Positions 43,649 to 49,367 of a DNA stretch of 49,367 nt are shown here, piece after piece (position 1 is the first letter of the stretch; each line of letters opens with the position of its first letter). The translations under genes were made by a program, and so were the position numbers. The stretch is from NCBI GenBank assembly GCA_012744395.1, contig JAAYCB010000370.1, positions 1 through 49,367 on the forward strand, given 5' to 3'. This DNA is from Pirellulaceae bacterium. Its GTDB lineage: Bacteria > Planctomycetota > Planctomycetia > Pirellulales > Thermoguttaceae. Under the pieces are notes generated by a model. It was not told where the DNA came from. It was given only the letters and a program-made list of their open reading frames with translations, and did no database searches.

Positions 43649-44410
43649 TCAGGGATGGTCCGGGCTGGTTTCGCGGGCGGCCGCCAAACGGGGTGGGAGC
43701 GGCAGCTTGATCGTGAATTGCGTGCCGCGCCCCAATTCGCTTTGCAGCGCGATGCTCCCGCCGTGCGCTTCGATGATCTTCCGGGTCGTCGGAAGGCCCA
43801 GCCCGGACCCGGAACCCTTCGTGGAGAAGAAAGCGTCGAAAACCCTGGCCTGCGTCTCCCGGTCCATGCCGCAACCCGTGTCGATCAGGTCCAGAATCAC
43901 GCCGTCGCCGACGGCGCTCGTGCGGACCACCAGTTGCCCGCCCTGGGGCATTGCCTGCTCGGCGTTGAGCACGAGGTTCAGCAATGCGCCGTGGAAGGAC
44001 TCTCGGTCGAGCAGCACCGTGGGCAGATCGGGGGCAAGGTAATCGACAATCTCGATGCCCGTCTCGGCGGCCTTGGGACGGAAGAAATCGATCGCCTGCT
44101 TGACCTGGAGATTGAGGTTGCTCGGCTCCTGGTTGAGCCTGCGGACCTTGGCGAAGCTGAGGAAATTGTCGAGCAGTTCCTGGAGCCGGCGGCACTCCCG
44201 TTGCACGACCTCGACCTTGGCCAAGGCGCGGCGCTCGCGCTGGCTCTCGCAACGCGCAAAATCCTCGGCCAGCAGCTCCATGTTGAGGCGGATCGTCGAC
44301 AGCGGGTTCTTGATCTCGTGGGCCAAGGCCCCGGCGATGCGGGCGATTTCCGTATACTGGTCGACTAGCCGCTGGCGATCGTCTTGGTTCGTAGTGTCGC
44401 TCGGTGCCAT
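43649..44410 (-). CDS. Soluble histidine kinase (NtrB-like, no sensor domain)
   Basis: 253 residues from MAPSDTTNQ; the frame is open 19 codons further. A short N-terminus (about 20 residues) is followed directly by the H-box [14 protein letters not shown] with His31. The catalytic domain contains the N-box [17 protein letters not shown]1 DTGCGMD, F-box FDAFFSTK and G2 [18 protein letters not shown]. No membrane segment, PAS or GAF domain is present, so it must be controlled through a partner protein. It probably phosphorylates the sigma-54 regulator encoded next. The start has only a weak ribosome site. Confidence 0.92.
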   Translation of the reverse strand: MAPSDTTNQDDRQRLVDQYTEIARIAGALAHEIKNPLSTIRLNMELLAEDFARCESQRERRALAKVEVVQRECRRLQELLDNFLSFAKVRRLNQEPSNLNLQVKQAIDFFRPKAAETGIEIVDYLAPDLPTVLLDRESFHGALLNLVLNAEQAMPQGGQLVVRTSAVGDGVILDLIDTGCGMDRETQARVFDAFFSTKGSGSGLGLPTTRKIIEAHGGSIALQSELGRGTQFTIKLPLPPRLAAARETSPDHP

Positions 44411-44557
44411 CGCGCAACGCCGACCAGCGGCGCCCTGCGGAACAAGGAACGGACGATTGGCAACCACCAGGGAATCGGGGGGAGCCGCCCAACGGCAATC
44501 CCCCCCAGAAAGCCGTCTTGCCTCCAGACCGGCCGGCTTCTCCCGGCAGACCGATCG

Positions 44558-46681
44558 TCAATCGTCGGAGTCTTCGTCGCCCCCCTGTTTGCCCGCATCC
44601 AGCTCGCGGATCGCGGCGCGGCGGCTGAGCTTGACGCGGTCTTGATCGTCGACGGCGATCACCTTGACCTTCATCCGGTCGCCCACGTGGCAGACGTCCG
44701 AGACGTTCGCCACGTACTCGTCCGACAGCTCGCTGATGTGGCACAAGCCGTCCTTGCCGGGGAGGATTTCCACAAAGGCGCCGAAATCCTTGATGCTGAT
44801 CACCTTTCCGTCGTAGATCCGTCCGACTTCGATCGAAGCGGTCAGCGCTTCGACCTGAGCCATCGCCGCCTCGGCGCCGTCCACCGATGAGCAGGCCACG
44901 GTCACCACGCCGTCGTCGTCGACGTCGATCGATGCCCCGGTGCCCTCCTGGATCGCGCGGATCGTCTTGCCGCCCGGCCCGATCAGCAGGCCGATCTTCT
45001 CCGGGTCGATGGTCGTCCGCAGCAACCGCGGCGCCCACCGGGACGTCTCCGTGCGCGGCCGCGAAATCGTCGTCAACATGTTGCGGAGAATCTCGATCCG
45101 CGCCTCGCGCGTCTGCTTGAGCGTAGCCCGGAGGATGTCTTCGTTGATGCCGTCGATCTTCAGATCGAGTTGGATTCCGGTGATTCCGTTCTGGGTCCCG
45201 GCGACCTTGAAGTCCATGTCGCCGAAATGATCCTCGTCGCCGATGATGTCGGTCAGCAGCACCCAGTTCTCCCCCTCCTTGACCAGGCCGGTCGAAATGC
45301 CGGCCACGGGGTTGCTGATCGGCACGCCGGCGGCCATCAAGCCCAGGGTCGCTCCACAGACGCTGGCCATCGAACTCGACCCGTTCGATTCGAGGATGTC
45401 GGAGATGATCCGGATCGTGTAGGGGAAGTCGTCGGGCGAGGGGAGGACCGACTTGACGCTCCGCTCGGCCAGCGCGCCGTGGCCGAACTCGCGCCGCCCG
45501 GGGCCGCGGATCGGGCGGCATTCCCCAACGGAGAACGGCGGGAAGTAGTAGTCGAGCATGAACTTCTTGCTGTACTCCTCGACCAGGCCGTCGACGCGCT
45601 GTTCGTCGCGCGGAGTCCCCAGCGTGACCGTCACCAGGGCCTGCGTTTCGCCCCGCTGGAACAGCGCCGAGCCGTGGACGCGCGGCAGCAGGTCGACCTT
45701 GCAGGTGATCGGCCGGAGGTCCTCAGGGCCGCGGCCGTCCGGCCGCCTGCCCGCAAGAATCAGATCGCGGACCACCCGCTGTTCCAGGTCGTGCCAGCAA
45801 CGGCGGAAGCTCTCCGGGTCGAACGCCCCCTCGGCCGCGGGATCGGGGATGAGCTCGGCAAACGCCTTCTCCTTCAGGCTGGCGACCGCCTCGGCCCGCG
45901 CCTGCTTGCCCTCGGTCTGCTTGGCCGCCTTGAACGCCTCGTAGTAGTTCTCCCTGAGCCGATCGGCAAGGCCGCCGTCGCAGGGCGCGACGAATTCCGC
46001 CTTCACCGGCTGGACCTTCTCAATTATCTCCCGCTGCAAGCCGCAGAGCTCGACGACGTAGCCTTGGGCGGTCATGATCGCATCGGCCATCAGGTCTTCG
46101 GGCATTTCGCGGGCGAACCCTTCGATCATCAGGATCGCCGATTCCGAACCCGAGATGATCAAGTCCAGGTCGCTCATCTCCAACTCGTCGTTCGTCGGAA
46201 ATGGCACGAACTTGCCGTCGACGAGCCCGAGGCGAACCGAAGCGATCGGCCCCTGGAAGGGGATCGGCGAGAGCCCCAGGGCGAGAGACGCCCCGTTCAT
46301 CGCCAACACGTCGCCATCCATCTGGCGGTCGCTGGCCAGGACAAAGGCCTGAATCTGCACCTCGTCCGCATATCCGTGCGGAAACAGGGGCCGGATCGGC
46401 CGATCGATCAACCGCGCGGTGAGCGTCTCCTTGAGAGTCGGCCGCCCCTCCCGCTTGAGAAATCCCCCCGGAAATTTGCCCGCCGCAGCCACGCGCTCGC
46501 GATAGTCGCACATCAGCGGGAAAAAGTCGATTCCCGGACGCGGCGGGCCGGTGACGGCGGTCGCCAGCACAACCGTCTCGTCGCAACCGATCAGGCAGCT
46601 TCCCGCCGCTTGCTTCGCGAGTTCCCCAGTTTCAAACCAGAATGTCTTGTTCCCGATCCGTTTTTCAACACGTACTTTCAA
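44558..46681 (-). CDS. pnp: Polyribonucleotide nucleotidyltransferase (PNPase)
   Basis: 707 residues. Initiates at TTG (LKVRVEKRIGNK as written), 7 nt after AGGA; the family N-terminus supports it. Two RNase PH-like domains (about 1-215 and 310-540) flank a helical domain. The second carries the phosphate/active-site run FPYTIRIISDILESNGSSSMASVCG and FGDMDFKVAGT. KH domain about 560-600 (LIGPGGKTIRAIQEGTG), S1 domain about 622-692 (GKVISIKDFGAFVEILPGKDGLCHISEL). It degrades RNA by phosphorolysis and can add tails. It lies 188 nt after rpsO, the classic rpsO-pnp order. Confidence 0.97.
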   Translation of the reverse strand: MKVRVEKRIGNKTFWFETGELAKQAAGSCLIGCDETVVLATAVTGPPRPGIDFFPLMCDYRERVAAAGKFPGGFLKREGRPTLKETLTARLIDRPIRPLFPHGYADEVQIQAFVLASDRQMDGDVLAMNGASLALGLSPIPFQGPIASVRLGLVDGKFVPFPTNDELEMSDLDLIISGSESAILMIEGFAREMPEDLMADAIMTAQGYVVELCGLQREIIEKVQPVKAEFVAPCDGGLADRLRENYYEAFKAAKQTEGKQARAEAVASLKEKAFAELIPDPAAEGAFDPESFRRCWHDLEQRVVRDLILAGRRPDGRGPEDLRPITCKVDLLPRVHGSALFQRGETQALVTVTLGTPRDEQRVDGLVEEYSKKFMLDYYFPPFSVGECRPIRGPGRREFGHGALAERSVKSVLPSPDDFPYTIRIISDILESNGSSSMASVCGATLGLMAAGVPISNPVAGISTGLVKEGENWVLLTDIIGDEDHFGDMDFKVAGTQNGITGIQLDLKIDGINEDILRATLKQTREARIEILRNMLTTISRPRTETSRWAPRLLRTTIDPEKIGLLIGPGGKTIRAIQEGTGASIDVDDDGVVTVACSSVDGAEAAMAQVEALTASIEVGRIYDGKVISIKDFGAFVEILPGKDGLCHISELSDEYVANVSDVCHVGDRMKVKVIAVDDQDRVKLSRRAAIRELDAGKQGGDEDSDD

Positions 46682-46869
46682 TGTTCGTTCCTATCTTCAC
46701 CTGCAAAACGGGCGTTTGGCAGACACGCCGATCGCACGAGCGCATGAAAGATGCACGCCCAGCACGGCACCCCGAAACCGTGGCGCAAGATCCAGACTGC
46801 AAATGCCTTCTGACGCCATCATGCCGCGCGCTGGACCGATCTGGCGATCGTGAGAAGAAGACTATCGCG

Positions 46870-47139
46870 CTACTTGCGGATGTTGAGCCGGCGGATGATG
46901 TCGAGGTACCGCTGCGGATCCACCTTCTTCAGGTAGTCCAGCAAACGGCGACGACGACTGACCAGCATCAAGAGACCTCGCCGACCAGCAAAATCCGTCT
47001 TGTGGCTTCGCAAATGGTCCGTTAGTCCGTTGATCCGACTGGTAAGAATGGCGATCTGGACATCGGCGGAACCCGTGTCCTGCTCGCCTCGTTTGAACTG
47101 GTCAATCAGTTCCGACTTCCGCTCTTTGGTAATAGTCAT
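46870..47139 (-). CDS. rpsO: Ribosomal protein uS15
   Basis: 89 residues, exactly the family length. Signature segments: TGSADVQIAILTSRINGLTDHLRSHKTDF, and RRGLLMLVSRRRRLLDYLKKVD. It binds 16S rRNA in the small-subunit platform. In other bacteria it represses its own leader. Here a leader of about 113 nt runs from the promoter at 47259-47286 and contains a short open frame ending 3 nt before this ATG. pnp follows downstream. Confidence 0.98.
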   Translation of the reverse strand: MTITKERKSELIDQFKRGEQDTGSADVQIAILTSRINGLTDHLRSHKTDFAGRRGLLMLVSRRRRLLDYLKKVDPQRYLDIIRRLNIRK

Positions 47140-47142
47140 CTG

Positions 47143-47238
47143 CTACCGTGTTTCTTGTCGTACGGCCGGCCTCCGCCGCTTCTTTCGAAGCACGATTCTC
47201 CCACCGATTCTGCCAACAACCTCAACTGCTTTAGTCAT
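47143..47238 (-). CDS. Possible 31-aa basic leader peptide before rpsO
   Basis: A short frame (MTKAVEVVGRIGGRIV, then an Arg/Lys-rich end with RKKRRRP and a stop) fills most of the rpsO leader and ends 3 nt before the rpsO ATG. Its start is about 14 nt from the predicted transcription start and lacks a good ribosome site. It could be a leader peptide, a tiny basic ribosomal-type protein, or chance in a structured S15-binding leader. Confidence 0.3.
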   Translation of the reverse strand: MTKAVEVVGRIGGRIVLRKKRRRPAVRQETR

Positions 47239-47258
47239 GGCCAACTTACAAGATCGTC

Positions 47259-47286
47259 ATTCTACCAGCCGGAGTCGATTTTGCAA
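47259..47286 (-). promoter_or_regulatory. rpsO promoter
   Basis: Minus strand: TTGCAA (47286-47281), 16-nt spacer, TAGAAT (47264-47259). Both hexamers are close to sigma-70 consensus, 113 nt or so upstream of the rpsO start. Confidence 0.6.
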
Positions 47287-47319
47287 CGGGGGTTCGCCCC
47301 GAGAACTCGGGAATTGCCA

Positions 47320-47370
47320 ACCCACCCCTCACCCACCCCTCACCCGCCCCTCTGCCCCCCGGGAGAGGGC
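47320..47370. repeat. C-rich dispersed-repeat-like element
   Basis: CCCACCCCTCA-type units repeat two to three times and lead into a CCCCTCT/GGGAGAGGG inverted repeat. This resembles the common GGGAGAGGGTGAGGG-style intergenic repeat of high-G+C environmental bacteria. One copy only in this window. Confidence 0.45.
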
Positions 47371-47762
47371 GCATCGCGCCCCCGCCCCCCCACCTCCGTG
47401 TGGACCGGCTGCCGATCATGCAGGAAGCCAGTTCGGCCAGGGCCGGCTCGGCAGCGGCTTGATCTGGATGCCATCGTGCCGGTAGACGGCGTCTCCGCCG
47501 CCGTGCCCGGCCTACAATCGAGTACCCTTTTTCCAGCCGCGACAGGCGTTGCCCCGGGTTATCGCCCCGTGGAAGAGATAGGGCGGCCTGCCGGCGCCTC
47601 TCGGCCAAGTCGCAGCCGCGTTGTCGGCCGGTCTGCGGCCTGATCGCCATCGACGTCTGGTCGCTGGATCGTGCGACCAGGTCGGTTTCTCGTGCGGTGT
47701 CGCCGAGCATCTGGCGAGTTGCCGCAAAGCCCGGTCGCCGCGGAGACCGCCCATCCAAGGGG
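47371..47762. other. Intergenic, no gene recognised
   Basis: The open frames here give arginine-, glycine- and proline-rich translations without motifs, signal peptides or good ribosome sites. A run of C and CCCCCAC at 47380-47395 belongs to the repeat-rich zone. I see nothing else. Confidence 0.45.
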
Positions 47763-47906
47763 TCAGAAGTTCTTTCGCGAGCCCAACCCTCTCAGGCACA
47801 TCCAGCCAATCGACAGCACGATGATCAGCGCCAGGAGCCACTGCTGGGGCCCCCAAAGGTCGACGTGGCGAAAGGCCGTCTGCACCAGGCGGACGAGTTG
47901 CGACAT
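47763..47906 (-). CDS. Small single-span membrane protein, 47 aa
   Basis: MSQLVRLVQTAFRHVDLWGP is followed by one membrane helix (about residues 23-38, WLLALIIVLSIGWMCL) and a basic end GLGSRKNF. The composition (amphipathic helix, then span, then positive tail) and consistent codon use suggest a real gene although no strong ribosome site is visible. I do not know its function. Small planctomycete proteins of this layout exist, by recall. Possibly a regulatory or complex-stabilising peptide. Its neighbours are rpsO (same strand, 620 nt downstream) and tRNA-Asp. Confidence 0.55.
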   Translation of the reverse strand: MSQLVRLVQTAFRHVDLWGPQQWLLALIIVLSIGWMCLRGLGSRKNF

Positions 47907-48040
47907 GATCTGCCATCCCACGCAATTGAACAGTAAGACGAATCCACCTTGAAAATCTAGCTTGCGAATTCAGGCTGCGGGGACTCGCGGAGCCTCGCTG
48001 GTTCGCCCCCTTCCTTGGTGTTGGACGCAGCGCGGCATTC

Positions 48041-48097
48041 GCCGCCACGAGCGTGCCCGTTAAAGTGGGGAAGGGCAGTCCGGTCGTGGCGGCTTTT
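48041..48097 (+). terminator. Nested hairpin ending in TTTT (terminator or small-RNA 3' end)
   Basis: Outer perfect 10-bp stem GCCGCCACGA (48041-48050) / TCGTGGCGGC (48084-48093). Inner stem TGCCC (48054-48058) / GGGCA (48073-48077). Then TTTT at 48094-48097. No rightward gene ends here, so it may be the 3' end of an unannotated small RNA. Confidence 0.4.
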
Positions 48098-48166
48098 CGG
48101 CACAGAGCGGCTGATCGAGGCTGGCAATGGCTCTTCCGGGGCGGCCGGAGGGCCCAGCGGCCCCAC

Positions 48167-48194
48167 TTGCGGTTCGCCATCCAGAGGGTATAAT
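48167..48194 (+). promoter_or_regulatory. tRNA-Asp promoter
   Basis: TTGCGG, 16-nt spacer, perfect TATAAT, ending 21 nt before the tRNA 5' end. Confidence 0.65.
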
Positions 48195-48215
48195 TCAAAG
48201 CACTTGCAGCCTTCC

Positions 48216-48289
48216 GGGGTCGTAGCTCAATTGGTTAGAGTACTGGACTGTCGATCCAGTGGTTGCGGGTTCGAGTCCCGTCGACCTCG
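48216..48289 (+). tRNA. tRNA-Asp (anticodon GTC)
   Basis: 74 nt. Acceptor GGGGTCG pairs with CGACCTC (one G-T), discriminator G. D-arm GCTC/GAGT, anticodon stem CTGGA/TCCAG with loop CTGTCGA giving anticodon GTC at 48250-48252. T-arm with GGTTCGAGTCC. No CCA is encoded. A promoter precedes it and an intrinsic terminator follows, so it is a monocistronic unit. Confidence 0.96.
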
Positions 48290-48297
48290 CTTGTGAA

Positions 48298-48333
48298 GCC
48301 CGTTGACAGCGTCTGTCAGCGGGCCTTTTCTTT
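48298..48333 (+). terminator. Intrinsic terminator of tRNA-Asp
   Basis: 12-bp stem GCCCGTTGACAG (48298-48309) / CTGTCAGCGGGC (48313-48324) with one G-T pair, 3-nt loop, then CTTTTCTTT. The clearest rho-independent terminator in the window. Confidence 0.85.
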
Positions 48334-48384
48334 GGGATGGATTTTGACAGTCCTTCTCCGAACCGGGGCGCCCGGCGAGCGACT

Positions 48385-49367
48385 TCACTTCCCGGCCAGC
48401 CGGATCATGCCGTTCCAGCCGGGCGGCGCGGTGCGATTGTGCTGGGCGATGTAGACCGTGAGAAAATCGCTCACCCGATCCTCGGTCGGCATGCGGCGCA
48501 ACAGGTCGTAGGCCCTCGGCCAGTCGCGCTGGAGGAAGGCGTCCAGCGCGGTCTCGCACATCGCCAGGTGTTCGTCGCTCAGCGCTGGATACTGGTCCAC
48601 CGGAGGCAGAAGCTCGCTGACCTCCACGCCCGTCTCCATCCCGAAAGGGCAGACGCGGGCGATCCGCCGCACCCGGGCGAGCTGGCGCGGCACCTGCTCG
48701 CGGACGGCCCGGGCAGTCGCCTCGTCGAGCAGGATCGGCGCGTTGAGCACCTTGGTCATCCCCTCCAGCCGCGAGGCCAGGTTGACGACCGGGCCGAAGA
48801 CCGTGACCTTCACCTGGTCGACCGTGCCGATCTTGCCGGCCACGGCCGGTCCGGTGGCGATCCCCACGCCGGCGTTGAACCCGGCCAGCGGACCGCCGGC
48901 CTCGCGCGCGGCCGACTCGAACTCCGCGCGGATCCCCAGCGCCGCCCGGCACGTCTTGACCACGTCGTCGGCGGTCGTGATCGGCCAGCCCCAGAACCCC
49001 ATCGCCGCATCGCCCTGGAAATCGCCGACCACGCCCCCCTCGTTGAGAATCTGGTACGTCATCACGCCGAGGGCCTTGCTGACCCGGCCGAGCAGGTCGA
49101 GCAGGTCGCCGGCGGACCGCTCCGACTCCCGTGAAAACCCCCTCAGATCGCAGAACAGCACGGAGACCTCCGTCTCGCGCGGCGCCAGCACAAGGTGCGG
49201 ATCCTCGACGGAGAGCGTGTTCATCACGACGGGGGAGAAGAACTGGCTGAGGGCCGACTGGCGCTGCTGGAGGCGGCGCATCTCCAGCAGGCTGCTGACG
49301 ATCGTGGCCACCAGCTCGGTGAATTTCACGTCCTCGCGGAGGTCCGTCTGATCGCTCGAGCCCGGCA
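48385..49367 (-). CDS. Class III adenylate/guanylate cyclase, 5' part outside the window
   Basis: About 327 C-terminal residues are visible; the frame runs off the right edge (the upstream codons read GSSDQTDLREDVKFTELV), so the N-terminal sensor part is missing. Cyclase domain: VSVLFCDLRGFSRESER with the first metal Asp, GGVVGDFQGDAAMGFWGWP with the second, and VFGPVVNLASRLEGMTK with the transition-state Asn and Arg. The usual adenine-selecting lysine before the GD motif is replaced (DFQGD), so substrate preference is uncertain. The region after about 230 (FLQRDWPRAYDLLRRMP) is a helical tail. It makes a cyclic nucleotide in the cytoplasm, probably controlled by an upstream GAF or FHA-type region by family habit. 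Confidence 0.88.
   Translation of the reverse strand, partial: PGSSDQTDLREDVKFTELVATIVSSLLEMRRLQQRQSALSQFFSPVVMNTLSVEDPHLVLAPRETEVSVLFCDLRGFSRESERSAGDLLDLLGRVSKALGVMTYQILNEGGVVGDFQGDAAMGFWGWPITTADDVVKTCRAALGIRAEFESAAREAGGPLAGFNAGVGIATGPAVAGKIGTVDQVKVTVFGPVVNLASRLEGMTKVLNAPILLDEATARAVREQVPRQLARVRRIARVCPFGMETGVEVSELLPPVDQYPALSDEHLAMCETALDAFLQRDWPRAYDLLRRMPTEDRVSDFLTVYIAQHNRTAPPGWNGMIRLAGK

Larger units (their letters stand above)
47907..48215. other. Intergenic region before tRNA-Asp
   Basis: No gene seen. It contains the nested hairpin at 48041-48097 and the tRNA promoter at 48167-48194. Confidence 0.5.

Noticed and set aside
43518..45521. 667-codon minus-strand frame across kinase and pnp
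   Set aside because: Overlaps two confidently read genes in another frame; proline/arginine-rich.
47246..48198. Overlapping minus-strand frames between rpsO and tRNA-Asp
   Set aside because: Low-complexity Arg/Gly/Pro translations over repeat-rich DNA; only the 47-residue frame at 47763-47906 has protein-like features.

Overview
The window is high-G+C bacterial chromosome, almost certainly from a planctomycete (Pirellulales-like; probably an environmental assembly). The evidence is the combination of a Tat-exported Gfo/Idh/MocA oxidoreductase, secreted carboxypeptidase-regulatory-like paralogs ending in IHN...P-x-S-P, a giant mosaic surface protein with YLxDSAGDDxF repeats, a V-type ATPase operon with a DUF2764 protein, and short dispersed intergenic repeats. 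Because of the base composition, nearly every real gene has long open shadow frames; these are left out.

Layout. 382-2236: leftward glutamate dehydrogenase gene behind a small unknown gene, with a good sigma-54-type -24/-12 sequence upstream. 2513-15401: one long leftward exopolysaccharide cluster: zinc-ribbon protein, CpsB-type tyrosine phosphatase, Peptidase-MA-like metalloprotease, three tandem secreted paralogs, Wza-type exporter, Wzc-type tyrosine kinase, Wzy/ligase-TPR protein and a FlaA1/WbpM-type nucleotide-sugar enzyme. 15696-17702: lexA and proB, leftward. 18092-19687: purF, rightward. 20101-27634: rightward V-type ATPase operon E-DUF2764-A-B-D-I-K. 28103-34950: a secreted toroid/beta-propeller protein (polysaccharide-lyase-like), a Tat oxidoreductase and a secreted alpha/beta hydrolase, which looks like a carbohydrate-catabolic neighbourhood. 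35104-38742: broken remains of a giant surface protein. 39045-42081: glutamate-synthase-like protein convergent with mutL. 42109-44410: NtrC-type regulator and soluble histidine kinase. 44558-47286: pnp and rpsO. 47763-49367: a 47-residue membrane peptide, tRNA-Asp and the 3' part of a class III nucleotidyl cyclase.

The most distinctive part is the exopolysaccharide cluster. Between the phosphatase and the exporter it carries a secreted metalloprotease translationally coupled to the phosphatase (TGATG overlap), then three paralogous small secreted proteins that share a carboxypeptidase-regulatory-like fold, a C-terminal transmembrane helix and a near-identical C-terminal tag. This suggests an undescribed envelope or matrix protein set made together with the polysaccharide; that function is inference. 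A second link worth testing is between the sigma-54-type site before gdhA and the NtrC-type regulator encoded in the same window.

All family calls come from reading motifs and length by eye; no database search was run. Start codons were moved inward from the longest frame wherever a ribosome binding site, signal peptide or family N-terminus indicated it.
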